Positions 8,137-16,006 are shown, counted from the first letter of the stretch. The stretch is 23,809 bases of DNA from Lachnoclostridium sp. UBA3775 (GCA_002369525.1 DFFN01000069.1:283-24091); one strand, 5' to 3'. Translations and numbers: made by a program. The notes: generated by a model not told the origin, from the sequence alone.

Positions 8137-9498
8137 ATGAAAAGAACATTTGTCTTTATTATGATGGTGCTTGTTGTATCGATGATGGTTGCATGTTCAA
8201 AAAACAACAGAACCGTCATTGATACCTCGGTCAACAGTAGTGAAGATGAAAAAGACCTCTCCAGGCAAAGAAAGGATCAGGGCCAGTTTCAGACAAAGCC
8301 TGTTATGGAAGCTGTCTCGCAGGAAAAGGTTGCGGAGGCTATAGAAAAAACTGATAATCTTCTGATAAATGAAGATTATCGGTTTTTCGTGCCTGAAAAA
8401 TGTGATTCGGTTTTTACTTTTGACCGATATTATAACTGGACTGAGGACGGCAGCAAATATCTCGGTGATTTTGTCTCGGCGGTTAAGGAAGTGTTTCCGG
8501 ATAATAAATATGATGAAAAAAATCTTCTGTTTGTTGGGGAACGGTTTTTCAATACGCTGAATAATAATACCGAGTCTCAAAATAAATTGCCCGCTTATTC
8601 CGATTACAAGAATGAAGTTGACTCGGGCAGCGAAAATGTCAAATATTTTATTTATCAGGACACGTCAGCCGATAATCCGGTTTTTATTGAATCGACAGGG
8701 TATCTGGGCAGCAATCTTTTCCGCTTTAACAGGGCAAAGCTTCTCAGCCTGAAAAATAGTCTTACAGGGGAAGAAATGCCTTCATTCCTTGAAGTGTACT
8801 CCCCAAATATGTATTCCGATTATGTGGAAAGTTTCCGGCCCGACAGTGAAGAAAGCTTTAAGCTGATGGACTCTGAGATGAAAATCTGTGATGCGGTAAA
8901 GTTTTTTGAAGATTATCTGAATAACCTGAGTTTCCTTGCATCCGAGTATGTTAAGACAAAAGTAGTCAGGGTCGATTTGTACAAGTTCACCTACGACCCT
9001 AAGGAATATGAGAATCGGTTGTCTGATGAAAAATACGAGACATATTTTTATTTGATGAATTATTCTTTTGAGTATAAGGGTCTGCTTTTTTCATATGCCG
9101 AGATCGCGGACGGCGGAAGGTTTACAAAAAGCTATGGTCAGCCGGTCAATGCGATAGGTGCAATGGTAAGAACCGATGAAGTAGAGTTTGTATATGAAAT
9201 GCAGCATTGTATATGGGCAAAGGACGTTGAAGAGTATGATAAGATAGTCTCAGTAGAAGATGCCATAAAGGAATGTTCCGAGGAGCTGACGCCGAATGTA
9301 AAGTATTCCGTTTTAGATATTGGCTTGTTTTATCAACAGGACGAAATGTCTTTCGCTGATAAGGAAAAGCCGGAAACAGGGTATCACTATGTATATCCGA
9401 TCTGGCGGTTTACTTTGTTTAATCAGAACGACGAAAGATACTACAGAGTTTTTTTTGATGCACTTACAGGCGATTTTCTTGCAATACAGGGTATGTGA
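8137..9498 (+). CDS. Lipoprotein of unknown function, first gene of an ABC transporter cassette
   Basis: 453 residues. The N-terminus MKRTF, a hydrophobic core and MVAC with Cys20 form a clear lipoprotein signal, so the protein should be anchored outside the membrane. AGGGAG at 8124-8129 lies 7 bases before the ATG. Residues about 21-75 are polar. The body is rich in Tyr, Phe, Asp and Glu. The last 80 residues (VSVEDAIKECSEEL, then YVYPIWRFTLF, then RVFFDALTGDFLAI) recall PepSY/YycI-like folds by pattern only. I do not recognise the family as a whole. The stop is 2 bases before the next ATG, so it is co-translated with the first permease. Likely roles are a surface sensor, substrate receptor or assembly partner of the transporter; this is inference from position. 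Confidence 0.85.
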   Translation: MKRTFVFIMMVLVVSMMVACSKNNRTVIDTSVNSSEDEKDLSRQRKDQGQFQTKPVMEAVSQEKVAEAIEKTDNLLINEDYRFFVPEKCDSVFTFDRYYNWTEDGSKYLGDFVSAVKEVFPDNKYDEKNLLFVGERFFNTLNNNTESQNKLPAYSDYKNEVDSGSENVKYFIYQDTSADNPVFIESTGYLGSNLFRFNRAKLLSLKNSLTGEEMPSFLEVYSPNMYSDYVESFRPDSEESFKLMDSEMKICDAVKFFEDYLNNLSFLASEYVKTKVVRVDLYKFTYDPKEYENRLSDEKYETYFYLMNYSFEYKGLLFSYAEIADGGRFTKSYGQPVNAIGAMVRTDEVEFVYEMQHCIWAKDVEEYDKIVSVEDAIKECSEELTPNVKYSVLDIGLFYQQDEMSFADKEKPETGYHYVYPIWRFTLFNQNDERYYRVFFDALTGDFLAIQGM

Positions 9499-9500
9499 GC

Positions 9501-10400
9501 ATGCTTTTAAAAAATGTCTTTATTGATTTAAAAAGAATATTGAGAAATCCTTATTTTTATGTAGCATTTCTTATTGCTACTTTGATGTTTCTCTGTTCAT
9601 ATGGAGGTGTCGATCCACAAACAGGTGACAGACTGATGGTTTTTGAATTGCTTGGATTCAGGGAACTTGTTAAAGATAATCCTTTAATGTCCGCCTTTGA
9701 ACTTTTTAAAGGAGTTAACGGTGTAGGCTTTGAGGTTTTTCTGCCAGTGATTGTTTCAATTCCGTTTATGTTAATCCATATGGAAGAAATAAACAGCGGG
9801 ATGAACCGGTTTATCATAATTAAGGAAAATAAAAAAAGGTATTTTATCGGTAAGGGTATCAGCTGTTTTATAAGCGGCGGGCTTGTTAGTCTCCTGGCTT
9901 ATATATCTTACGGTATTTTTGTGTTTTTATGTTTTCCGGGTTTTGAAAGTTACTCGGAAGATAAGATGTATGTGATAAATGAAATATATGGCCATTATAC
10001 TTCTGTTTTCAAGGCGGTTCTGACTGATGGTAACTACCTGGTGCCGATACTGATACTTCTTGTACAGATGTTTCTGGTGGGAGGCTTTGCCTCAATGACT
10101 GCATTGCTGTTTTCGTCATTTATCAGAAATATATATGTTGTGATATGCATGCCTTTTTTTGTTTACTATACATGGTATTATCTGATGCTTTATCTCGGGG
10201 AAAAGATAAGTGTCTGTCAGATCAAAGTTCCGGCACTGGTATATGAATTTATAAGTTTTACAAAAAACTCATGTTTGTTAACAGGTTTCTGTTTCCCGGA
10301 CTATAAAATAAAGATATTGCTGTTCTATTTTGCCATATGCATTTTACAGTTTTGGGTATATTATTTGATTTCGGTTAACAGGACCGACATATGTGATTAG
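9501..10400 (+). CDS. ABC-2-like permease, first subunit
   Basis: 299 residues with about six membrane helices: 18-34, 77-93, about 117-143, 174-203, 206-225 and 270-292. The short cytosolic start LKNVFIDLKRILRNPYF before helix 1 is typical of ABC-2 type membrane subunits of exporters. After helix 2 comes a basic loop (KENKKRYFIGKG) that has a counterpart in the next gene, suggesting the two permeases are diverged paralogues forming a heterodimer. ATG 9501 is preferred: AGGG at 9488-9491 is 9 bases upstream, and only 3 bases from the alternative GTG at 9495, which overlaps the previous stop. The substrate is unknown. Confidence 0.85.
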   Translation: MLLKNVFIDLKRILRNPYFYVAFLIATLMFLCSYGGVDPQTGDRLMVFELLGFRELVKDNPLMSAFELFKGVNGVGFEVFLPVIVSIPFMLIHMEEINSGMNRFIIIKENKKRYFIGKGISCFISGGLVSLLAYISYGIFVFLCFPGFESYSEDKMYVINEIYGHYTSVFKAVLTDGNYLVPILILLVQMFLVGGFASMTALLFSSFIRNIYVVICMPFFVYYTWYYLMLYLGEKISVCQIKVPALVYEFISFTKNSCLLTGFCFPDYKIKILLFYFAICILQFWVYYLISVNRTDICD

Positions 10401-11252
10401 ATGATGAAAACAAGATACAGGATAGCAAAAATCGAGTGGCTGAAATGGCTTGGGAACCCCAGAATTATAATTGCCCTTTTGATGCCGTTCATCGTTAAGG
10501 TTATTGCGATAGAGCCTTTGGTTGAACGGTCAAAACAGGAAGGCATGAAGATGAATGTCTTTGAACCTGTCATAGCTGTCGGAAATTCAGGGCTTCTGAG
10601 TTTTTTATTGCCTGCAGTTTTTCTGATACTGATGTCTGATTTTCCCAAGATAGAGCCTAACTCTTTTTTCCTTTTATCACGAAGCGGAAAAAAGAACTGG
10701 TTTTACGGTCAGGTGTTGTTTGCAGGTTTTGCTATTATCACATTTATGGTTTTTGTTTATGCCTCCGTAATTCTTTTCTCTCTGGGCAACACTGAGTTTT
10801 CGGATGAGTGGAGCAAGATAACGAGGACATATGTGTCAAAATATCCGGAAAAAGAAGCAAGCCATGTTGTACAGCTTCTGCCACCAAATCTTTATAATCA
10901 GATGGGGGTAATAAAAGCACTGGTGTTAACAGCCATTCTGCAATTTCTGATGTTTTTCCAGATGTGCATGATTTTTATGGCTTTTACGATCAGCGGAAAG
11001 AAAAAGGCGGGGCTTGTAACAATTTTTATGATCATGATAGGCGGCATGCTGACATGCACTGTTGATGCTAAAGCCATGTGGGCATTTCCGTTGTCTAACA
11101 GCCTTATCTGGCTGCATTATACTCCGATTTTCAGAAAGGAGATTTTCCCCATATGGTTTTCGTATTTCTATTTCTGTGCTTCAATTATCATAATGATTAT
11201 ATATAATTCGGTAATTATAAGGAAAATTGATTTCAACTGGGAAGAAAGATAA
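10401..11252 (+). CDS. ABC-2-like permease, second subunit
   Basis: 283 residues (282 if the second of two adjacent ATGs is used). It begins directly after the stop of the preceding gene with no good Shine-Dalgarno, so translation is probably coupled. About six hydrophobic segments are seen, near residues 22-38, 60-77, 96-126, 172-196, 203-219 and 250-270. The first helix is preceded by KIEWLKWLGNPRI, and the loop after helix 2 reads RSGKKNWFYGQ; both echo the first permease. No peptidase or other catalytic motif is visible. It most likely pairs with the first permease and the downstream ATPase in an exporter or immunity pump. Confidence 0.83.
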   Translation: MMKTRYRIAKIEWLKWLGNPRIIIALLMPFIVKVIAIEPLVERSKQEGMKMNVFEPVIAVGNSGLLSFLLPAVFLILMSDFPKIEPNSFFLLSRSGKKNWFYGQVLFAGFAIITFMVFVYASVILFSLGNTEFSDEWSKITRTYVSKYPEKEASHVVQLLPPNLYNQMGVIKALVLTAILQFLMFFQMCMIFMAFTISGKKKAGLVTIFMIMIGGMLTCTVDAKAMWAFPLSNSLIWLHYTPIFRKEIFPIWFSYFYFCASIIIMIIYNSVIIRKIDFNWEER

Positions 11253-11276
11253 GATTTGTCAAAAGGAGTTCACACC

Positions 11277-11915
11277 ATGATAATTGAAGTAAAAAACCTG
11301 AATCTTACGATCAAGAAGCAGAAGATACTTGAAAATGTGAGCCTTTCGTGTGAAGAGGGCAGGATTTATGGTCTTGTCGGCAGGAACGGAAGCGGTAAGA
11401 CAATGCTGATGAAGTGCATCTGCGGATTTATCAGACCCGATGAGGGAGAAATAGATGTCCTTGGCAAGAGGATAGGAAAGGACTGCGATTTTGCGCCGGA
11501 CACGGGAATCATTATAGAGACTCCGGGCTTTATCGGGCATTATTCGGGTTTCAAAAATCTGAAGCTGCTCGCTGCGATCAAGAAAAAAATCGATGATGAC
11601 AAGATAAGGGAAGTTATGGAATTTGTAGGACTCGATCCCAAAATGAAGAAGAGTGTAAGGAAGTATTCCCTCGGCATGAGGCAGCGACTAGGCCTTGCCC
11701 AGGCAATAATGGAGGATCCGAAGGTGCTGATACTTGATGAGCCGATGAACGGTCTTGACAAAGAGGGTGTGGAGGATATGCGGAAATACCTTCTGAAACT
11801 CAGAGAAGAAGGAAAGACCATACTGATAGCCTCACATTCTTCCGAGGATATCGCGGTGCTCTGCGACCGGACCTATGAGATGGAAAAGGGCGTGATTACA
11901 AAATTGTCTGCATGA
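11277..11915 (+). CDS. ABC transporter ATPase with E-loop, bacitracin/lantibiotic-immunity type
   Basis: 212 residues, a complete nucleotide-binding domain: Walker A GRNGSGKT (35-42), signature SLGMR (131-135), Walker B VLILDE (150-155), D-loop NGLD and switch His187. Where most ABC ATPases have a Q-loop glutamine, this one reads IIIETPGF with Glu81. The change to glutamate is the E-loop described for lantibiotic-immunity ATPases and also seen in BcrA-like proteins. That points to export of, or protection from, membrane-active peptides; the assignment is inference. The start is ATG 11277, since AAGGAG at 11263-11268 lies 8 bases upstream; a TTG at 11256 overlaps that site. It is the last gene of the cassette, with no clear terminator before the hprK promoter. 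Confidence 0.93.
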   Translation: MIIEVKNLNLTIKKQKILENVSLSCEEGRIYGLVGRNGSGKTMLMKCICGFIRPDEGEIDVLGKRIGKDCDFAPDTGIIIETPGFIGHYSGFKNLKLLAAIKKKIDDDKIREVMEFVGLDPKMKKSVRKYSLGMRQRLGLAQAIMEDPKVLILDEPMNGLDKEGVEDMRKYLLKLREEGKTILIASHSSEDIAVLCDRTYEMEKGVITKLSA

Positions 11916-11942
11916 AAAAAATATTAAAAAGCGAAAAAACAG

Positions 11943-11976
11943 TTGAATAACCCTTCATAAAATGGTAACATATAAT
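11943..11976 (+). promoter_or_regulatory. Promoter region of the hprK operon
   Basis: TTGAAT at 11943-11948 followed after 17 bases by TAACAT (11966-11971) with TG at 11963-11964. A perfect TATAAT at 11971-11976 overlaps but has a 22-base spacer from the same -35. One of the two is the likely -10; sequence alone does not decide. Confidence 0.5.
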
Positions 11977-12004
11977 ATATGTATTTTTTATGGAGGGTTT
12001 GCTT

Positions 12005-12934
12005 ATGGATGGCGTTAAACTTACCAAGCTGATGGACAGACTCGGGCTTGTGAATGTGACACCCGAGGTCGATATTTCGGAGCGTATCATCACCAGTCCG
12101 AATGTCAACAGGCCTGCATTGCAGCTTGCCGGGTTTTTTGAAAATTTTGACAAGAACCGTATTCAGCTGATCGGTAATGTTGAATATTCATATATGTATG
12201 ATAAAATGACAAGCGAGGAGAGGCACGTATGCTTCGGAAATCTCATGGGCTATGAGGTTCCGGCAATCGTGTTCTGCCGAGGGCTTGAGGTGAGCCCGGG
12301 CTTTAAACAGCTTGCTATTAATAATAATGTTCCCGTGCTTTCAACGGACATGGATACCTGCTCTTTGATAGCTGCAATGGTGCGTGTGCTGAAGGAAGAG
12401 CTGGCTCCGACGATTTCAATCCACGGTGTTCTGGTTGAGATTTTCGGTGAGGGCGTTCTGATCACGGGTGAGAGCGGTATCGGTAAGTCCGAGTCGGCTC
12501 TTGAAATCATCAGACGAGGACATCGTCTCGTTTCGGATGATGTGGTTGAGCTCAGAAAGATTTCGGATGATACGATTATCGGCCGTGCGCCTGACATTAC
12601 AAGGCATCTTATCGAGCTTCGCGGTATCGGTATCATCGATGTCAAGACACTGTTCGGTGTGCAGAGCGTAAAGGAAAAGCAGGAGGTAAATCTTGTTATT
12701 CAGCTTGAAGACTGGGTGAAGGACAAGGAGTACGACAGGCTTGGACTTGAGGATAAGTATACGGAGTTCCTTGGCATCAAGATTCCGGTACATAATATCC
12801 CTATTCGTCCCGGACGTAACCTTGCGATCATCTGCGAGGCTGCAGCGATCAACCACAGGCAGAAGAAGATGGGATATAATGCGGCTCAGGAGCTCTACAA
12901 GAGGGTTACCGAAAATCTTATGAAAGAGAATTGA
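12005..12934 (+). CDS. hprK: HPr kinase/phosphorylase
   Basis: 309 residues, normal length. HprK phosphorylates Ser46 of HPr and Crh with ATP (or pyrophosphate) and removes it with phosphate. It thereby sets CcpA-dependent carbon catabolite repression. Visible: an N-terminal regulatory domain (about 1-130), Walker A GESGIGKS (155-162), the following RRGHRLVSDDVVELRK, and the signature ELRGIGIIDVKTLFG. The ATG at 12005 follows GGAGGG (11992-11997) by 7 bases; an in-frame ATG at 11990 contains that ribosome site and is rejected. It is the first gene of a packed operon that ends with the gene of its probable target at 15741-15992. Confidence 0.97.
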   Translation: MDGVKLTKLMDRLGLVNVTPEVDISERIITSPNVNRPALQLAGFFENFDKNRIQLIGNVEYSYMYDKMTSEERHVCFGNLMGYEVPAIVFCRGLEVSPGFKQLAINNNVPVLSTDMDTCSLIAAMVRVLKEELAPTISIHGVLVEIFGEGVLITGESGIGKSESALEIIRRGHRLVSDDVVELRKISDDTIIGRAPDITRHLIELRGIGIIDVKTLFGVQSVKEKQEVNLVIQLEDWVKDKEYDRLGLEDKYTEFLGIKIPVHNIPIRPGRNLAIICEAAAINHRQKKMGYNAAQELYKRVTENLMKEN

Positions 12935-12955
12935 TTTTTACGGAGGTAAATATAA

Positions 12956-13900
12956 ATGAAACAGTATGTGTTCGGAATCGATATCGGAGGCACCAGCATT
13001 AAGTGCGGCCTTTTCACCGCTGAAGGCGAGCTCCTTGACAAGTGGGAGATCATGACCGACAGATCGAACGGCGGTGAGAATGTTCCCTCTGATATTGCCA
13101 AGGCAATAGATTCAAAGATGAAGGAAAAATATATTGAAAAAGAAAGTGTTCTCGGTGTGGGTGTCGGAATTCCCGGACCTGTGCTTGAGGACGGTACCGT
13201 GCTTCAGTGCCCGAACCTCGGGTGGGGCAGGATGAATGCGGCTCAGATCATGAGCGATCTGACAGGCCTTAAGATAAAGGCGGGAAACGATGCCAATGTT
13301 GCGGCTCTCGGCGAGATGTGGAAGGGCGGCGGCAAGGGCTGCAAAAATATGGTAATGATCACACTCGGTACAGGTGTCGGCGGCGGAGTAATCCTTGACG
13401 GAAACATACTCTGCGGCGTTAACGGTGCTGCTGCCGAGATCGGACATATGATAGTTAATCCCGAAGAAGAAGATATCTGCGGTTGCGGCGGTCACGGCCA
13501 CCTTGAGCAGTATGCTTCCGCTACGGGCATAGTACGCATGGCTAAGAAGGCTCTTGCAAAAGGTGACAAGAAGAGCTCGCTTTCAGGCTTTGCAAAGCTT
13601 TCCGCAAAGAATATTTTTGACGAGGCCAAGAAGGGCGATGAGCTTGCTCTTGAGCTCGTGGATACTTTGGGAAACTATCTTGCATATGCGCTTACTCATG
13701 TTTCCGCAGTGGTAGACCCTGAGGTTTATGTTGTCGGCGGCGGCGTAAGCCGTGCGGGCGAGATACTCATCGATGCCATAAAGAAGCATTATAACAATAA
13801 CATCATGAAGGCGTTGCAGAACAAGGAATTCAGGCTTGCAGAGCTCGGAAACGATGCCGGAATCTTCGGCGCTGCAAGGATGCTTATCGGAAGCAAATGA
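12956..13900 (+). CDS. glcK: ROK-family glucokinase
   Basis: 314 residues. It phosphorylates glucose to glucose 6-phosphate with ATP, feeding pfkA downstream. Seen: the ATP-binding start FGIDIGGTSIKCG (6-18), AGNDANVAALGE with the catalytic Asp, GTGVGGGVI, and the zinc region with His164 (EIGHM) and CGCGGHGH (175-182). The usual ROK zinc motif is CxCGxxGC; here the third cysteine is His182. That could still bind zinc but is unusual. GGAGG lies about 10 bases before the ATG. The gene is 21 bases after hprK, consistent with joint control of carbon use. The glucokinase call is favoured over a transcriptional ROK repressor because no N-terminal helix-turn-helix is present. Confidence 0.93.
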   Translation: MKQYVFGIDIGGTSIKCGLFTAEGELLDKWEIMTDRSNGGENVPSDIAKAIDSKMKEKYIEKESVLGVGVGIPGPVLEDGTVLQCPNLGWGRMNAAQIMSDLTGLKIKAGNDANVAALGEMWKGGGKGCKNMVMITLGTGVGGGVILDGNILCGVNGAAAEIGHMIVNPEEEDICGCGGHGHLEQYASATGIVRMAKKALAKGDKKSSLSGFAKLSAKNIFDEAKKGDELALELVDTLGNYLAYALTHVSAVVDPEVYVVGGGVSRAGEILIDAIKKHYNNNIMKALQNKEFRLAELGNDAGIFGAARMLIGSK

Positions 13901-13913
13901 TCCGGAGGGCGGT

Positions 13914-14843
13914 TTGGACAGGTCGGTTTTAAAAGAACTTGAAAAAATGTTGCCAAAGGGCTTGCTGCTATATGATGAACCGATGAGTGCCCATACATCC
14001 TTTCGCATCGGAGGTCCAGCGGATGCTTTTGTGCAGGCAAAGGAAGCCGATGAGGTGAAGGCTGTACTTTCTTTCGGACGCGAGAAAGCAATACCCGTTA
14101 CGGTCATTGGAAACGGGAGCAATCTTCTGGTGAGCGACAAGGGTGTTGAGGGAATCGTGCTTTCGATAAAGGATGGCAACACTCAGGTCGGTGTGCCGGT
14201 TTATGAAGACGGTGAAAAGGCAGTATTTCAGGCATTTGCCGGCATGAGCCTTTCGGCTTTTTCAAAAGGCGCAGCAAAACTCGGTTTCATCGGAACCGAA
14301 CCATTGGCCGGAATACCGGGAAGCATCGGCGGTGCGGTGGCAATGAATGCCGGAGCTTACGGCGGTGAGATGAAGGATGTGCTGAAATCGGTACGGGTAC
14401 TTGATAAAGAGCTTAACGAGGCGGTCCTTTCAAACGGGGAGCTGGAGCTCGGTTACAGAAGCAGCAGAATACTTAAAGAGGGACTGATTGTTTTGTCGGC
14501 AGAGTTTGAGCTGAAAAAAGGCAGTGCCGAAGAGGCTCTTGAAAGAATCGCCGAGCTTAACAAAAAACGAAAAGAAAAGCAGCCTCTTGAACTTCCGTCC
14601 GGTGGTTCGACATTTAAAAGACCGGAAGGTTATTTCGCCGGCAAGCTGATAGAGGATGCGGGTCTTAGGGGCTTTCGTGTCGGCAATGCGGCCGTCAGCG
14701 AGAAGCATTGCGGCTTTGTCGTGAACCTCGGCGGGGCAAGCTGCGCGGAAGTAAAAGAGCTCATGGAACAGGTGAGGGAAAGAGTCTTTAAAAATTCGGG
14801 AGTCGTTCTTGAACCTGAGCTTAGGATGATCGGAAGGAAGTAG
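13914..14843 (+). CDS. murB: UDP-N-acetylenolpyruvoylglucosamine reductase
   Basis: 309 residues starting at TTG; GGAGG at 13904-13908 is 5 bases upstream and upstream in-frame starts fall inside the glucokinase gene. MurB is the FAD enzyme that reduces the enolpyruvyl group with NADPH to give UDP-MurNAc in peptidoglycan synthesis. Motifs: SFRIGGPADAF, VIGNGSNLLVSD, GTEPLAGIPGSIGGAVAMNAGAYGGE, SGGSTFKRP with the catalytic Ser at about 232, and the C-terminal EPELRMIG glutamate. Length and motif spacing fit the shorter Firmicutes type. It is separated by 13 bases from glcK and by 1 base from whiA. Confidence 0.96.
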   Translation: MDRSVLKELEKMLPKGLLLYDEPMSAHTSFRIGGPADAFVQAKEADEVKAVLSFGREKAIPVTVIGNGSNLLVSDKGVEGIVLSIKDGNTQVGVPVYEDGEKAVFQAFAGMSLSAFSKGAAKLGFIGTEPLAGIPGSIGGAVAMNAGAYGGEMKDVLKSVRVLDKELNEAVLSNGELELGYRSSRILKEGLIVLSAEFELKKGSAEEALERIAELNKKRKEKQPLELPSGGSTFKRPEGYFAGKLIEDAGLRGFRVGNAAVSEKHCGFVVNLGGASCAEVKELMEQVRERVFKNSGVVLEPELRMIGRK

Positions 14844-14844
14844 T

Positions 14845-15741
14845 ATGTCGTTTTCGGCTGATGTAAAGACCGAGCTGGCAGGTGTTTTTCCGGCAAAAAA
14901 GGATGCTGCTGCCGAACTGAGTGCGATTTTTTCGGCAAAAGGACTAAAAATAGACCCTGAAAACACCGGTTTACTGTACTTAGAAGACGAAAATTTTTTA
15001 CTTGTTAAAAAAGTCTTTACAATTCTGAAAAAAAGTTTTAATATAAGAATGTCGGTTTTCGTTCGGAAATTCAGGAAACGGAACAAAGACATTTACGGAA
15101 TAAGAATATATGGGATAAAGGATGAAAAGAAACTGAAAGAAATATTGGGGTTTCATGAAAATCCTTCTTCGATGGCGGCTTTTCTCCGCGGGTGCTTTTT
15201 AGCCTGCGGGAGCGTGAACGATCCAAAGCGTTCCTACCATCTTGAATTTCTGCTCCGTAAGGATGAGGATGCCGCAAGGCTTTCAAAAATGATTTCGGGA
15301 CTCGGCTATGAAAGCAGGAGAACCGAAAGAAAAGGAGAGCAGGTCATCTACATCAAAGGCAGTTCGGTCATATCCGAGCTTCTCGCGGTAATGGGTGCGG
15401 GAATCTCGATGATGAACTATGAAAACGAACGCGCGATGAATGAAACGCGCGGGGTGATCAACAGAAGAGTTAACTGTGAATTAGGTAATCTCCGCAAAAG
15501 TACAGAGGCCGGGCAGAAACAGCTGTCGTGCATCGAGATCATCAGGGAGCACATGGGGCTTGAAAATCTTCCTGACGGACTAAGGGAAATTGCAGAGCTT
15601 AGGATTAACAATCCTGAAGCATCGCTTCAGGAGCTGGGTGAAATGATGACGCCTCCGCTTGGAAGGTCGGGGGTTAATCACAGGTTGCAGAAACTGATGG
15701 GTATTGCGGAAAATATTACTGTACATACGGAGGATATGTGA
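14845..15741 (+). CDS. whiA: WhiA, sporulation/cell-division DNA-binding regulator
   Basis: 298 residues. WhiA joins a degenerate LAGLIDADG homing-endonuclease fold to a C-terminal helix-turn-helix. In Firmicutes it affects cell division and chromosome segregation, with no nuclease activity known. Seen: the conserved start MSFSADVKTELAG, FLRGCFLACGSVNDPKRSYHLEF, NCELGNLRKSTEAGQKQL, and the HTH region SLQELGEMMTPPLGRSGVNHRL near residues 255-277. A GGAAGGAAG site precedes the ATG inside the end of murB. The stop overlaps the next start by one base (ATGTGATG). In Bacillus rapZ and yvcK precede whiA; here murB does. Confidence 0.95.
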   Translation: MSFSADVKTELAGVFPAKKDAAAELSAIFSAKGLKIDPENTGLLYLEDENFLLVKKVFTILKKSFNIRMSVFVRKFRKRNKDIYGIRIYGIKDEKKLKEILGFHENPSSMAAFLRGCFLACGSVNDPKRSYHLEFLLRKDEDAARLSKMISGLGYESRRTERKGEQVIYIKGSSVISELLAVMGAGISMMNYENERAMNETRGVINRRVNCELGNLRKSTEAGQKQLSCIEIIREHMGLENLPDGLREIAELRINNPEASLQELGEMMTPPLGRSGVNHRLQKLMGIAENITVHTEDM

Positions 15742-15992
15742 TGGTATCAAAGGATGTTCAAATCAACTTTCGTACTGGAAGTGACGCAAGACCGATTGCT
15801 CTCATTGTTCAGGAAGCAAGTAAGTACGACAGTAAAATCTACCTTGAAACGGAAAATAAAAGGGTAAACGTGAAGAGTATCATGGGCATGATGAGCCTTG
15901 TCCTTAAAAACGGAAACAAGGTCAGCATCAGTGCTGATGGCCCCGATGAGGAAGTTGCTATCGAAAACATTGCCAAAAAGATGAGCAAATAG
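15741..15992 (+). CDS. crh: Crh-like HPr paralogue lacking the catalytic histidine
   Basis: 83 residues with a full HPr fold by length and pattern. In phosphocarrier HPr the active site reads about GLHARP with His15; here it reads GSDARP, so position 15 is Asp and PTS phosphotransfer from Enzyme I is not possible. The regulatory site is intact: KSIMGMMSL with Ser46 in register. This is the pattern of Crh, the B. subtilis HPr paralogue with Gln15, which HprK phosphorylates on Ser46 to act as a CcpA corepressor. As in B. subtilis, it follows whiA directly. The ATG at 15741 is chosen (GGAGG at 15729-15733, 7 bases upstream) rather than the overlapping GTG at 15738; this also puts Asp and Ser exactly at 15 and 46. 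The regulatory role is inference. Confidence 0.9.
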   Translation: MVSKDVQINFRTGSDARPIALIVQEASKYDSKIYLETENKRVNVKSIMGMMSLVLKNGNKVSISADGPDEEVAIENIAKKMSK

Positions 15993-16006
15993 ACTGTTAA
16001 CAGTCT
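15991..16006. repeat. Perfect 16-base palindrome at the crh stop codon
   Basis: AGACTGTTAACAGTCT reads the same on both strands, beginning inside the crh stop codon. It could form a 6-bp hairpin with a TTAA loop, or be a protein-binding dyad. It lies 18 bases before the stronger terminator. Confidence 0.6.

Noticed and set aside
15741..15992. Assignment of the small HPr gene as the PTS phosphocarrier ptsH
   Set aside because: Position 15 is Asp, not His, so phosphotransfer is not possible; a Crh-like role fits better.
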